From Microbacterium excoecariae (GTDB lineage: Bacteria > Actinomycetota > Actinomycetes > Actinomycetales > Microbacteriaceae), in contig NZ_JAANCO010000001.1 of the NCBI RefSeq assembly GCF_011326725.1, positions 1,302,001 to 1,366,000 on the forward strand: a DNA stretch of 64,000 bases, given 5' to 3'. The position numbers and the translations under genes were made by a program. A model generated the notes under the pieces. It worked only from the letters and a program-made list of their open reading frames with translations. It was not told the DNA's origin and made no database searches. Of the stretch, positions 1-8,943 are shown piece after piece. The stretch's first letter is position 1; every line of letters starts with the position of its first letter.

Positions 1-1
1 C

Positions 2-1054
2 CGCGCCGCGCACGGGCGCTCGGAGCCCTTCAACGTGCGCATGTGGTGCCTCGGCAACGAGATGGACGGGCCGTGGCAGCTCGGCCACCGCAGCGCCGAT
101 GACTACGGCAAGATCGCCTCGCAGACGGCGAAGGCCATGCGCCAGGTGGATCCGGACCTGCAGCTTGTCGTGTGCGGATCCTCGAGCGCCCACATGCCCA
201 CCTTCGGCGAGTGGGAACGCGTCGTGCTGCACCACGCCTACGACGACGTCGACTACATCTCGTGCCACGCCTACTACGAGCCGACGGACGGCGACGTGGA
301 CTCGTTCCTCGCCTCGGCGGTCGACATGGATGGATTCATCGAGACCGTCGTGAACACGGCCGACCACGTCGCGGCGGTGCGTGGCTCCTCGAAGCGGATC
401 AACATCTCGTTCGACGAGTGGAACGTCTGGTACCAGAGCCGGTTCGCGAACGTGGACAAGATCGAGGGCACCGACAACTGGCCGATCGCGCCGCGCCTGC
501 TCGAGGACGTGTACTCGGTCATGGACGCCGTCGTGTTCGGCAACCTCATGATCTCGCTCCTCAAGCACGCCGACCGCGTCACGAGCGCGTCCCTGGCGCA
601 GCTCGTCAACGTCATCGCGCCGATCATGACGGAGCCGGGCGGCCCGGCCTGGCGCCAGACCACCTTCTTCCCGTTCTCGCTGACCTCGCGCCTCGCGCGC
701 GGCACCGCGCTGCAGCTCGTGGTCGAGGCGCCCACGTACTCCACGGCGCGCTACGGCGAGGTGCCGCTCGTGGACGCCGTCGCGACGCACGACGCCGAGG
801 CGGGCGAGTCGGCGGTGTTCCTCGTGAACCGCTCGCAGACGGAGGAGCTGGAGGTCACCGTCGACGTCTCGCGGCTGGGCGACGTCGCAGTGCGCGAGGT
901 CCACGCGATCTTCGATGAGGATCCGCACGCCGCGAACACGCTCGAGAACACCGAGCGCGTGGCGCCGAAGGGCAACGACACGGCCGCCGTCGCGGGCGGC
1001 GCTCTGACGATCACGCTGCCGCCCGTATCCTGGACCGCGGTGGGCCTGTCCTGA
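2..1054 (+). CDS. alpha-L-arabinofuranosidase, GH51 (5'-truncated by window start)
   Basis: The frame is open from base 2, so the N-terminal part lies outside the window. The visible part begins just before WCLGNEMDG, which carries the GH51 acid/base glutamate (codon 59-61). The nucleophile glutamate is in SFDEWNVWY (codon 416-418). The C-terminal 100 or so residues form the beta-sandwich domain usual for the family. GH51 enzymes release terminal alpha-L-arabinofuranosyl groups from arabinan or arabinoxylan oligosaccharides. No signal peptide can be judged because the start is missing; most bacterial GH51 enzymes are cytoplasmic. It is followed 29 bp later by a sugar-alcohol oxidase and then a LacI regulator, so it probably belongs to a pentose-use operon. 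The specificity within GH51 is inferred. Confidence 0.9.
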   Translation, partial: RAAHGRSEPFNVRMWCLGNEMDGPWQLGHRSADDYGKIASQTAKAMRQVDPDLQLVVCGSSSAHMPTFGEWERVVLHHAYDDVDYISCHAYYEPTDGDVDSFLASAVDMDGFIETVVNTADHVAAVRGSSKRINISFDEWNVWYQSRFANVDKIEGTDNWPIAPRLLEDVYSVMDAVVFGNLMISLLKHADRVTSASLAQLVNVIAPIMTEPGGPAWRQTTFFPFSLTSRLARGTALQLVVEAPTYSTARYGEVPLVDAVATHDAEAGESAVFLVNRSQTEELEVTVDVSRLGDVAVREVHAIFDEDPHAANTLENTERVAPKGNDTAAVAGGALTITLPPVSWTAVGLS

Positions 1055-1083
1055 CGCAGGCCAGCGAGGACGAGGAGCAAACC

Positions 1084-2358
1084 ATGGCGACGATGCCGGA
1101 CACGAGCGAGCGCAACTGGGCGGGAAACGTCGCCTATCGGGCCGAGCGGATCCTCGAGCCCACCTCTCTCGAGGAGCTGCGGGGCGCCGTGTCGGCGGGC
1201 GGGCGCGTGCGCGCGCTCGGGTCGCGGCACTCGTTCACCGACATCGCCGACACGGACGGCGCCCTGATCTCGCTCGCGCGCATGCCGCGCGAGGTCGAGA
1301 TCCTGCCGGGCGCCGTCCGCGTCGCGGGCGGCCTGCGCTACGGCGACATCGTCGGCGAGCTCGACGCAGCGGGGCGCGCGCTCGCAAACCTCGCGTCGCT
1401 GCCGCACATCTCCGTCGCCGGCGCCGTGCAGACGGGAACGCACGGATCCGGCGACCGGGTGCCCTCGCTCGCAGCCGCCGTCCGCGCGGTGACGGTCGTC
1501 GGCCCCGACGGCGAGCTGCGCACGGTGCGGCGCGGCGACGCCGACTTCGGCGGATCCGTCGTCTCGCTCGGGTCACTCGGCATTGTCACGAGCCTGGAGC
1601 TCGAAACGGAACCGGCCTACGAGGTCGCGCAGACCGTCTTCGACGGGCCGCTGTGGGACCGGATCCTCGAGCGCTTCGACGAGGTCAGCGCCCTCGGTCA
1701 CAGCGTGAGCATCTTCACGACCTGGGCGCCCGGGGACCGCGCACAGGCGGTGTGGGTCAAGCGGCGCGCGCTCGCCGCGGGGCCGGGCGATGCCCCGGCG
1801 GCCGACCTGCTCGGCGCCGTGCGCGCCGATGGCCCGCGGCACCCGATCGCGGGAGCGGTGGCGGAGGCCTGCAGCCCGCAGCTCGGCGAGCCGGGCCCCT
1901 GGTTCGCCCGCCTGCCGCACTTCCGCCTGGACTTCACGCCGTCGGTCGGCGACGAGGTGCAGAGCGAGTACCTCGTGCCGCGGCAGCACGCGGCGGCCGC
2001 GATCGCCGCCGTGCGCGCGCGGGGGGAGGCGATCTCCCCGGTCCTGCACGTGTGCGAGATCCGGACGATCGCCGCCGACGACCAGTGGCTGAGCCCCTCG
2101 TCGGGGCGGGACAGCGTCGCGCTGCACTTCACGTGGCACCGCGACGAGCAGGCCGTGCGCCAGGTGCTGCCTGTGCTGGAGGAGGCGCTGGAGCCCTTCG
2201 ATGCGCGCCCCCACTGGGGCAAGGTGTTCGACATGGGGGCGGAGCGCCTCCGCCAGCTGTATCCCCGATTCGAGGACTTCCGGGCGCTCCGCGCGCGGGT
2301 GGATCCGTCGGGCGTGTTCGGCAACGCGTTCCTCGACCGCGTGGGGCTCGGCGCATGA
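1084..2358 (+). CDS. FAD-dependent alditol/xylitol oxidase (VAO/ALO family)
   Basis: 424 aa. The N-terminal FAD-binding domain has GSRHSF at residues 46-51; His49 aligns with the histidine that binds FAD covalently in alditol oxidases such as AldO. GTHGSG follows at about 118-123. The C-terminal half is an ALO-type domain ending with the PHWGK motif. These flavoenzymes oxidise the terminal carbinol of polyols (xylitol, sorbitol) with O2, giving an aldose and H2O2; close relatives are annotated as D-arabinono-1,4-lactone oxidases. The start is supported by GAGGAG about 8 nt upstream. Context between an arabinofuranosidase and a LacI repressor suggests a C5 polyol or sugar substrate. The exact substrate is inferred. 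Confidence 0.85.
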   Translation: MATMPDTSERNWAGNVAYRAERILEPTSLEELRGAVSAGGRVRALGSRHSFTDIADTDGALISLARMPREVEILPGAVRVAGGLRYGDIVGELDAAGRALANLASLPHISVAGAVQTGTHGSGDRVPSLAAAVRAVTVVGPDGELRTVRRGDADFGGSVVSLGSLGIVTSLELETEPAYEVAQTVFDGPLWDRILERFDEVSALGHSVSIFTTWAPGDRAQAVWVKRRALAAGPGDAPAADLLGAVRADGPRHPIAGAVAEACSPQLGEPGPWFARLPHFRLDFTPSVGDEVQSEYLVPRQHAAAAIAAVRARGEAISPVLHVCEIRTIAADDQWLSPSSGRDSVALHFTWHRDEQAVRQVLPVLEEALEPFDARPHWGKVFDMGAERLRQLYPRFEDFRALRARVDPSGVFGNAFLDRVGLGA

Positions 2359-2380
2359 CCGCCGGCGTTCGGCGGGCACC

Positions 2381-3385
2381 GTGCCCGCGACGCTGAAGGA
2401 CGTCGCGCGCGAGGCCGGCGTGTCGATCAAGACGGTCTCGAACGTGATCCACGACTACCCCCACATCCGCCCGGACACGCGCGATCGGGTCGAGCGCGCG
2501 ATCGCTGAGCTCGGCTACACGCCGAACCAGACGGCGCGGAACCTCCGGTCGGGGCGCACGGGCGTCATCGGCCTCGCGCTGCCCGATCTCGCGCTGAGCT
2601 ACTTCGCGGAGCTTGCGGCGGCCGTCATCGCCGCCGCCGAGCGGCGGGGTCTCGCCGTGCAGGTCGAGCAGACCGGCGGCACGCGCGCGCGCGAGCTGGC
2701 CCTCCTCGGCGCCGCGCGCGTCAAGATGACCGACGGGCTCATCTTCAGCCCGCTGGAGATGGGGCAGGACGACGCGGGCGCCCTCGCCGTCGACTATCCG
2801 CTCGTCCTCCTCGGCGAGCGGATCTTCGGCGGTCCGGCCGATCACGTGACGATGCACAACGTGGAGGCGGCGCGGGCCGCCACCGACTTCCTCCTGGACA
2901 GCGGGCGACGCCGCATCGCGCTCGTGGGCGCGCACGAGGGGGAGGTCATCGGATCCGCGGGTCTGCGACTGCGGGGCTATCGCGAGGCGATCGAGGGGCG
3001 CGGCCTCGCGGTCGACGAGGCGCTCATTGCGCCCGCGGGGGAGTGGCACCGCGTCGACGGCCTCCACGCGACGCGGCGCCTGCTCGCGAGTGGCGCGCGG
3101 TTCGACGCCCTGTTTGCGCTCAACGACACCCTCGCGTTCGGGGCGTTGCGCGCGCTCGACGAGGCCGGCCTGGAGGTCCCCGCGGACGTCGCCGTCGTCG
3201 GGTTCGACGACATCGACGAGGCCGCGTACTCGATCCCCACGCTCACGACGGTCGATCCGGGGCGGGCGTGGATCGCGGAGCGCGCGGTCGACGCCCTCGT
3301 CGAGCGGATCGCGGATCCGGACGCCGCCCCGCGGGAGCTGCTCGCCGATTTTCGCGTCGTCGAGCGCGAGTCGGCGTCCGGCTGA
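2381..3385 (+). CDS. LacI-family transcriptional regulator
   Basis: 334 aa from the GTG at 2381. The same frame is open further upstream, but that part overlaps the oxidase gene, and the LacI family begins a few residues before the helix-turn-helix, as here. The HTH is ATLKDVAREAGVSIKTVSNV (residues 3-22), followed by the hinge helix with NQTARNLRSGRTG. A periplasmic-binding-like effector domain follows, with typical VVGFDDIDEA near the C-terminus. It lies 22 bp after the alditol oxidase and probably represses this pentose/polyol operon, with a sugar as inducer. The effector and operator were not identified. It ends 6 bp from the convergent sulfatase gene. Confidence 0.9.
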   Translation: MPATLKDVAREAGVSIKTVSNVIHDYPHIRPDTRDRVERAIAELGYTPNQTARNLRSGRTGVIGLALPDLALSYFAELAAAVIAAAERRGLAVQVEQTGGTRARELALLGAARVKMTDGLIFSPLEMGQDDAGALAVDYPLVLLGERIFGGPADHVTMHNVEAARAATDFLLDSGRRRIALVGAHEGEVIGSAGLRLRGYREAIEGRGLAVDEALIAPAGEWHRVDGLHATRRLLASGARFDALFALNDTLAFGALRALDEAGLEVPADVAVVGFDDIDEAAYSIPTLTTVDPGRAWIAERAVDALVERIADPDAAPRELLADFRVVERESASG

Positions 3386-3391
3386 TCCGGC

Positions 3392-5149
3392 CTACGCGGT
3401 CGACGCCACCGCCGCGTCGAGGGCCCGGCCGATCTGCAGGAGCTGATCCGCCGTGAGCGCGCCCATCGCCGCGAGATCCCACACGCTCATGCTCGGCGGG
3501 AGGGTGAGCGCCTCCGTCCGGAAGAGGTCGGGTGCCACACCCTCGATCGCGCGGCGTTGCGTGGCCACGCGGGCGAGCTCGACGAGCGGCGCCGCGAGCA
3601 GGTCGGACTGCGGCACGTCGGCGGCGTGCGGCAGCGGCTCGGCGAGCGCGGCGGCGCGCGCGCGGTCGGCGCGCACGCGCAGGTGCTCGGAACCGATAGC
3701 CCCGGTCCGCGGCAGGCCCAGGCGGACGAACTGGCTGTCCGGCGCGTCCGACGCCCGCATCTCCTCTACAAGGAGCTGCGCCATGCGCGCCTCGACGGTC
3801 TCGTCGTCGAGGGGCGCGGTCTGGTGCGGATCGTTCTCGAGATCAAACAGCAGGGTGCCGTGGCTCCACGAGTTGAGCCACCCCGCGCGCGCCGGCATTC
3901 GCATGGTCCGCAGGCCCTTCGTGAACGCGCGGGGCGGGGCGGGTTCCCACGCCGCCAACTCGTCGGGCGCGAATCGGGCGCGCATGTGGGTGGGCATGAG
4001 CGTGTACTCCTCGAGCGGGCCTCCCGCGCACTCGGCGCTGGCGCGCATGTAGACGTAGCGCCCGTCGGTCACGTTGATGTGGCCGCCATGGATCCCGAAC
4101 AGCGCCCGCTCGCGCGGCGCGGCTTCGGGATGGGCGAGATCGCGCCCCTGCATGTCGGGCGTGGCGTCGACGCCGAAGAAGCCGAGGAGGGTTGGCGCGA
4201 TGTCGATCGTCTGCGCGAGGTCGCCGCGGCGCTCGTCGGCGCCCGCGGTGCGCGGGTCCCAGAGGAACATCGGCAGGTGCACGAGCTCGTTGAACCACGG
4301 CTGGACCGACTTGGCCCACCAGCCGTGCTCGCCGAGGAGGAAGCCGTGATCCGTGTTCACGATGAGCATGGTGTCGCGCCACATGTCATGGCGATCCATC
4401 GCGTCGAGCACTCGGCCGAGGGAATGGTCGCACATCGACACGAGCGCGGCGTATTCGGATCGGGCCTCGGCGACCATGTCCGTGCTCTCGGTGACCTTGC
4501 GGTACCCCGGCCAGTCGAACGGCTGCTCGGGGGCGTCGCCGTAGCGGCGCCGGTACGCGTCGTGCACGAAGAACGGCTCGTGCGGGTCGAACAGCTCAAG
4601 CTGGAGCATCCAGCGATCCGCGCCCGCGTTCGTGTCGAGGAACTCGATCCCGGCGTCGACGGTCAGGGTCTGGGAGTGCTCTGCCTCCGTCGGCATGTGC
4701 CGGCGGTTGACGGCATCCTGAGCGACCATGCGCGCGTGGACGGGCGCGGCGGGGTCGGTGGATCCGACGACCCCCTTCCACGGGTCGCCCTCCTGCCCGC
4801 GGAAGAACTCCCAGGTGCTGTAGCGCGTGTGATAGGTCGCCCCGCCGTCCTCCCAGTAGTGGGGGTGGTCGCTCGCCAGGTGCGTGTGCACGCCGGCGGA
4901 TCCGAGCATCTCCGGCATCGAGTCGTCGAACGGCTCGAGCGGGCCCCAGCTGCGGTGGAGGAAGTTGTAGCGGCCCGTGTGCATCTCGCGCCGTGCCGGC
5001 ATACAGGGCATGGATCCGGCGTAGAAGTTGTCGAACGTCACAGCGCGCTCCGCGAGCCGGGCGAAGTTCGGGGCGTCGACGACCGTGTCGCCGTATGCGG
5101 GGAGCATGTGGCGATTGAGGCTGTCGAACATCAGGACGATGGCGCGCAT
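3392..5149 (-). CDS. Type I (formylglycine) sulfatase
   Basis: 585 aa. The N-terminus MRAIVLMFDSLNRHMLPAYGD supplies a metal-binding aspartate (D9). CMPAR at residues 49-53 is the C-x-P-x-R motif whose cysteine must be oxidised to formylglycine, and NTDHGFLLGEHG supplies further metal and active-site residues. No signal peptide is visible, so a cytoplasmic location is likely. The frame is open about 80 codons further upstream, but that part overlaps the PadR gene. ATG at 5149 is 1 nt after the PadR stop, which implies translational coupling. The divergent MFS transporter could import a sulfated substrate or export a product. The natural substrate cannot be told from sequence. No formylglycine-generating enzyme lies in the window. 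Confidence 0.88.
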   Translation of the reverse strand: MRAIVLMFDSLNRHMLPAYGDTVVDAPNFARLAERAVTFDNFYAGSMPCMPARREMHTGRYNFLHRSWGPLEPFDDSMPEMLGSAGVHTHLASDHPHYWEDGGATYHTRYSTWEFFRGQEGDPWKGVVGSTDPAAPVHARMVAQDAVNRRHMPTEAEHSQTLTVDAGIEFLDTNAGADRWMLQLELFDPHEPFFVHDAYRRRYGDAPEQPFDWPGYRKVTESTDMVAEARSEYAALVSMCDHSLGRVLDAMDRHDMWRDTMLIVNTDHGFLLGEHGWWAKSVQPWFNELVHLPMFLWDPRTAGADERRGDLAQTIDIAPTLLGFFGVDATPDMQGRDLAHPEAAPRERALFGIHGGHINVTDGRYVYMRASAECAGGPLEEYTLMPTHMRARFAPDELAAWEPAPPRAFTKGLRTMRMPARAGWLNSWSHGTLLFDLENDPHQTAPLDDETVEARMAQLLVEEMRASDAPDSQFVRLGLPRTGAIGSEHLRVRADRARAAALAEPLPHAADVPQSDLLAAPLVELARVATQRRAIEGVAPDLFRTEALTLPPSMSVWDLAAMGALTADQLLQIGRALDAAVASTA

Positions 5150-5150
5150 G

Positions 5151-5750
5151 TTAGTTCCCCTCGGCGGCGATGATCGGGATGAGCGGCGGGTGGTCCGGGG
5201 CGTCGGCAATGGCGTCTCGCAGCCGGGCGACCGCGAGGATGTGCGCGTCCATCGCGCCCGATCCCGTCTCGTGCGCCCACTCGGACACGGTGGTGTGAAG
5301 TTCGGGGTCGAAGGGAAGGTCCGGATCCATCTCGATGCGGCGATCGCGGTGGCGGAATCTCGCGACCTCTGCCGTGCGCACCTCAAGCTCCGTGTCGAGC
5401 AGACGTAGGACGTCCATCCGCCGCAGGAACCCGGCCAGGCTCAGCCGGGCCATGAGCTCGGGATTTTCGAAGCGCGAGGGCGGCTGGTAGGCGCTCGTCA
5501 GCCAGTCCATGAGGACGGTTCCGCCCTCCGGGGTGAGCCGGTATCGCTTCGCGTCCGTGGCGCCCGGTCGCTCCTCGATCGAGTGCCGCACCCAGCCGTC
5601 GGACTCCATGCGCCCGAGCGATCGGTAGACCTGGCTCATCTGCGTGTTCGAGCGCAGGAAGCGGCCGTGCTCGTCGAGGTACTTCTTGAGGTCATAGCCG
5701 GTGCTGGCCTTGGTGGCCAGGACGCCGAGCAGGAGGTGTTCCAGCTTCAT
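5151..5750 (-). CDS. PadR-family transcriptional regulator
   Basis: 199 aa. The N-terminal winged helix MKLEHLLLGVLATKASTGYDL and the YRSLGRMESDGWV recognition region are typical of PadR (residues 1-80); a C-terminal helical dimerisation domain follows (VirR/PadR-C type). ATG at 5750 is chosen because GGGGAC lies about 8 nt upstream; an in-frame start at 5786 would lack a ribosome site and run into the operator. It is transcribed with the sulfatase downstream and faces a divergent MFS gene. It probably controls both units and itself through the inverted repeat in the 175-bp intergenic region. The ligand is unknown. Confidence 0.88.
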   Translation of the reverse strand: MKLEHLLLGVLATKASTGYDLKKYLDEHGRFLRSNTQMSQVYRSLGRMESDGWVRHSIEERPGATDAKRYRLTPEGGTVLMDWLTSAYQPPSRFENPELMARLSLAGFLRRMDVLRLLDTELEVRTAEVARFRHRDRRIEMDPDLPFDPELHTTVSEWAHETGSGAMDAHILAVARLRDAIADAPDHPPLIPIIAAEGN

Positions 5751-5783
5751 CGTGTCCGTCCCCTTCGTCAGACGTGTTCCCAC

Positions 5784-5849
5784 CATGACACAAAAGGAAT
5801 AAGCATTTCAACCACTTAGCGTTGACGCGCGGGTGATACTTGTGTCATG
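5784..5849. promoter_or_regulatory. Divergent promoter region with perfect inverted repeat (putative PadR operator)
   Basis: CATGACACAA (5784-5793) and TTGTGTCATG (5840-5849) are perfect 10-bp inverted arms 46 bp apart. Each arm covers a possible -10: TTGACG (5822-5827) + 17 bp + TCATGC toward the MFS gene, and TTGAAA (5811-5806) + 17 bp + TCATGG toward padR. The right arm is also half of a near-palindrome, TGATACTTGTGTCA (5834-5847). A PadR dimer bound here would block both promoters. The pattern is seen; the binding is inferred. Confidence 0.55.
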
Positions 5850-5925
5850 CTTCCCCGGCGGCATCGAGCCGCGGGACGATTCGGTCGATGGCGGCCGAAC
5901 CTGACGATGGAGACAGGAGCACACC

Positions 5926-7257
5926 ATGGTGGTGGAACAGCAGGCGCGCCAGGCGGTGACGCCGGTGAAGCATCGCTGGCGCAACCTCGCAACCCTCACG
6001 GGGTCGACGGTCGTGGATAGCACCGAGGGCAGCATCATCGGCACGATCTTCCCGACGATCGCGGCGGCACTCGGGCTCAACGCCGGCCACCTCGGCATCA
6101 TCACGGCGGCCGGCAAGGTGGCCTCGGCGCCGGCGGGCCCGCTCTGGACGTGGCTGGGCGGGCGCACGTCGCGCAAGCTCGTGCTGGTCGTCACGTCGAT
6201 CCTGGGTGGTGCCTTCGGCATCGCGTCGGCGTTCAGCGGCGACTTCGTGAGCCTGCTCGTCCTCAACGTGCTGATGGCGGCGTCGCTGGTCGGCGGTTCG
6301 CCCGTCGGGACGGCTCTCATTATGGACTCGTTCGAGGACAAGGACCGCGGCCGCGCGATCTCCTATTTCTACGCGACCGTCAACGGTCTCGCTTCGCTCA
6401 TCGGCCCGGCCCTCGGACTGTTCACGCGCTCCGAGGACGGCTGGCGCCTGGGGCTGGCGCTCGTGGGCGCGATTGCGGTCGTCGCGGGGCTCGCGCAGTG
6501 GGCGCTCATCCGGGACCCCGGCGTAGGGGCGTCGGAGCCGCAGCTCGCGGATCTCGAGGCGAAGGACCGCGGGGGAGAGAAGACCTCGCTCGCGGGCATC
6601 GCGAGCCTGTTCCGCGTCCCGTCCTTCGTCATCATGATGGTGTCCCGGCTCCTGTCGGGTCACCTCCTCATCATGGTGTTCGGCGTGACGTTCCTCGTCA
6701 ACACCCGCGGCTTCGACAACGCCACCGCCGCGATCGTCCTGGCCCCCTTCGGCATCGGCTACATCGTCGGCACGCTCGGGAGCGGGGTGGTCGTCCGGAT
6801 GCTGGACACGGTGATGCCGGACCGCGGTCGCGTCTGGTTCATCCAGCTCGCGCAGGTCCTCTTCGCCGCAGCGGCCTACTTCGGCACGCAGATCGGCGCC
6901 GACGGGATCCTGTACTACTGCGTGTTCTGGGCACTCATGGGCGCGGCGCAGGGCATGAACCCGCCCGTGAACCGACCCATCGTTGCGTCGATCGTGCCGC
7001 CGCGCCTGCGCGGCCAGGCGATGGCCGTCTTCATCACGGTGTTCGAGACCCTCGGGTGGGCGATCTTCTCGCTCGGCGCGGGGCAACTGGCCACGACGTG
7101 GGGCCTCGAGTCGGTGTTCTTCTGGATCCTCGTCGTGCTGATGATCGTCAACGCGGCCGTCCTGGGCCTGCTGCACCTCACCTACCCCCGCGACGTGGCC
7201 CGCGTGAAGGAGGACCTCGACACGCACCGCATCAAGGTCCTCTCCGCGCGCGACTGA
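5926..7257 (+). CDS. MFS transporter (12-TM)
   Basis: 443 aa with about twelve hydrophobic segments. The N-terminal half reads TGSTVVDSTEGSIIGTIFPTIAAALGL, and the loop 2-3 region has the basic-residue pattern of the family (GGRTSRK). A charged central loop near residues 200-220 separates two six-helix halves. CAGGAG about 10 nt before the ATG supports the start. It is divergent from padR-sulfatase across a shared regulatory region, so it probably moves a substrate or product of the sulfatase. Direction and substrate are unknown. It ends 6 bp from a convergent second MFS gene. Confidence 0.85.
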   Translation: MVVEQQARQAVTPVKHRWRNLATLTGSTVVDSTEGSIIGTIFPTIAAALGLNAGHLGIITAAGKVASAPAGPLWTWLGGRTSRKLVLVVTSILGGAFGIASAFSGDFVSLLVLNVLMAASLVGGSPVGTALIMDSFEDKDRGRAISYFYATVNGLASLIGPALGLFTRSEDGWRLGLALVGAIAVVAGLAQWALIRDPGVGASEPQLADLEAKDRGGEKTSLAGIASLFRVPSFVIMMVSRLLSGHLLIMVFGVTFLVNTRGFDNATAAIVLAPFGIGYIVGTLGSGVVVRMLDTVMPDRGRVWFIQLAQVLFAAAAYFGTQIGADGILYYCVFWALMGAAQGMNPPVNRPIVASIVPPRLRGQAMAVFITVFETLGWAIFSLGAGQLATTWGLESVFFWILVVLMIVNAAVLGLLHLTYPRDVARVKEDLDTHRIKVLSARD

Positions 7258-7263
7258 TCCGGC

Positions 7264-8490
7264 CTACGCGGCGTCGCCCTCGGCGACCGCCAGCGCCTCT
7301 TCCTCCGCGTCGACCCGGTGACCGTCGGCGACGCGGAGGAGGGGGCGTCCGGCGAACACGATCGCGGCGGTGACGAGGGCCGCAACGGTGCCGAAGAGGT
7401 ACGGTGCCACGTCCCCGAAGTGGTGTGCGAGGAGCGTCGCGACGGGCGGGGCGACCGCGCCGCCCAGGAAACGCACGCCCGAGTAGGCGCCCGACGCGAT
7501 CGGCCGCGGCAGGTCGGTGGCCTCCATGACGGTCTCCGTCAGGATCGTGTTCATGAACCCGAACAGGAGCCCGCCCGCGACGATGCACGCGACGAGCGCG
7601 CCGGGGTGCGCGGCCACGAGTCCGGCGACGAGGAGGTCCGCCGCGATCAGCGGCATGACGATCACGATCGCCGTCGAGCGCTTCACGACGCGCAGGAGCG
7701 CGGGAGCGCCCCAGATCGACGTGACGGCGAGGCCGACGCCCCAGCCAAAGAAGGTCAGGCCGATGCCGAGCGCGTCGAACCCGAGCGGGAACGGCGAGTA
7801 GGCGAGCAGGACGAAGAAGGCCATGTTGTAGAACACGGCCGCGGCCGCGAGCAGCCCGAGCGCGGGGCGGCCGAGGGCGCGTAGCGATGCGGTGAACCGG
7901 ACCGGCTGCGGGCGCGTGGCGGGGGCGTCGAGCAGGACGATTACCGCGATGAACGCGACGGCCATGAGCACGGTCACGCCGAAGAAGGGAGCGCGCCACG
8001 AGACGCTGCCGAGGAGACCGCCCGCGAGCGGCCCGATCGCGAGCCCGAGGCCGAGCGAGGCCTCGTAGAGCATGATGGCGCCGGCGCTGCCGCCCGCGGC
8101 GCTTCCCACGATCGTCGCGAGCGCCGTGGAGATGAACAGCGCGTTGCCGAGCCCCCAGCCCGCGCGGAATCCGATGACGGCGTCGACGGATCCGCTGAGC
8201 GCGCAGAGCAGCGAGAAGACCAGGATGATCGCGAGGCCCGCGAGGAGAGTCCTCTTGGCGCCGATGCGGCTGGAGACGAAGCTCGTGAACAGCATCATCG
8301 CGCCGGTGATGACGAGGTAGCTCGTGAACAGCAGCTCCGTCTCGGTCTCGGAGGCGGCCAGCGCCTCGGCGATCGCCGGCAGAATCGGATCCACGAGGCC
8401 GATTCCCATGAACGCGACGACGCTCGCGAACGCGACCGCCCAGACGGCTCGCGGCTGATTCCAGAGGGACGAGGATGCGGTCTGGCTCAT
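7264..8490 (-). CDS. MFS transporter, drug-efflux type
   Basis: 408 aa from MSQTASSSLWNQPRAVWAVAF. The first helix ends with GIGLVDPILPAIAEAL, typical of DHA1 efflux proteins, and about twelve helices follow. The ATG at 8490 overlaps the MarR stop by 4 nt (ATGA), so the two are translationally coupled. The open frame extends upstream through the MarR gene but only as a shadow. A MarR repressor followed by an MFS pump is a common arrangement for inducible export of toxic small molecules or antibiotics. The substrate is unknown. Confidence 0.87.
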   Translation of the reverse strand: MSQTASSSLWNQPRAVWAVAFASVVAFMGIGLVDPILPAIAEALAASETETELLFTSYLVITGAMMLFTSFVSSRIGAKRTLLAGLAIILVFSLLCALSGSVDAVIGFRAGWGLGNALFISTALATIVGSAAGGSAGAIMLYEASLGLGLAIGPLAGGLLGSVSWRAPFFGVTVLMAVAFIAVIVLLDAPATRPQPVRFTASLRALGRPALGLLAAAAVFYNMAFFVLLAYSPFPLGFDALGIGLTFFGWGVGLAVTSIWGAPALLRVVKRSTAIVIVMPLIAADLLVAGLVAAHPGALVACIVAGGLLFGFMNTILTETVMEATDLPRPIASGAYSGVRFLGGAVAPPVATLLAHHFGDVAPYLFGTVAALVTAAIVFAGRPLLRVADGHRVDAEEEALAVAEGDAA

Positions 8491-8936
8491 GGCGCGATCT
8501 CCTTCGGGGTCGAGGGGTGGGGGGACGCGACGCGGTCGGTCAACAGCCGCGCCGTGCGCCGCAGGGCCTCCCAGTCGCCGTCGTCGAGGTCGGCGAAGCG
8601 GGGGAGCAGGGCGCCCGTGAGCTGGCGCCGCCACGCGAGGTAGGCCTCGTCGCCCGCGGCGGTGGCCACGACCCGCACGGCGCGTGAGTCGTCGGCGTCG
8701 GCGGCGCGCTCGACGAGTCCCGCCTCGGTCATCGTCCGCACGAGTCGCGTCGCGCCCGGCTGGGTGATGCGGCTCAGGCGGGCGAGGTCCCCGATGCGGA
8801 GGGCGCCGTGCTCGCGAAGAATCGCGAGCGTGCGCCACTGCGCGGAGGGCGCCTCGTTACGGGTATCGAGGGCGGCGATGCGGGTGAGCGCGTGCGCCGC
8901 GACGATGATGGCTTCGAGATCGTCGGATGCAGTCAC
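8487..8936 (-). CDS. MarR-family transcriptional regulator
   Basis: 149 aa from GTG 8936. A winged helix spans residues 35-100: APSAQWRTLAILREHGALRIGDLARLSRITQPGATRLV, then the wing DADDSRAVRV with the conserved D-x-R. It heads a two-gene unit with the efflux-type MFS gene (4-nt overlap). A 19-bp imperfect palindrome lies only 7 bp upstream of the start codon, consistent with autoregulation and ligand-induced derepression of the pump. The ligand was not determined. Confidence 0.9.
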   Translation of the reverse strand: MTASDDLEAIIVAAHALTRIAALDTRNEAPSAQWRTLAILREHGALRIGDLARLSRITQPGATRLVRTMTEAGLVERAADADDSRAVRVVATAAGDEAYLAWRRQLTGALLPRFADLDDGDWEALRRTARLLTDRVASPHPSTPKEIAP

Positions 8937-8943
8937 GTTCGGC

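Noticed and set aside
5150..5386. An N-terminal extension of the sulfatase by about 79 residues
   Set aside because: It overlaps the PadR gene in another frame, is Arg/Thr/Ser-rich with no domain, and the ATG at 5149 gives the normal sulfatase N-terminus.
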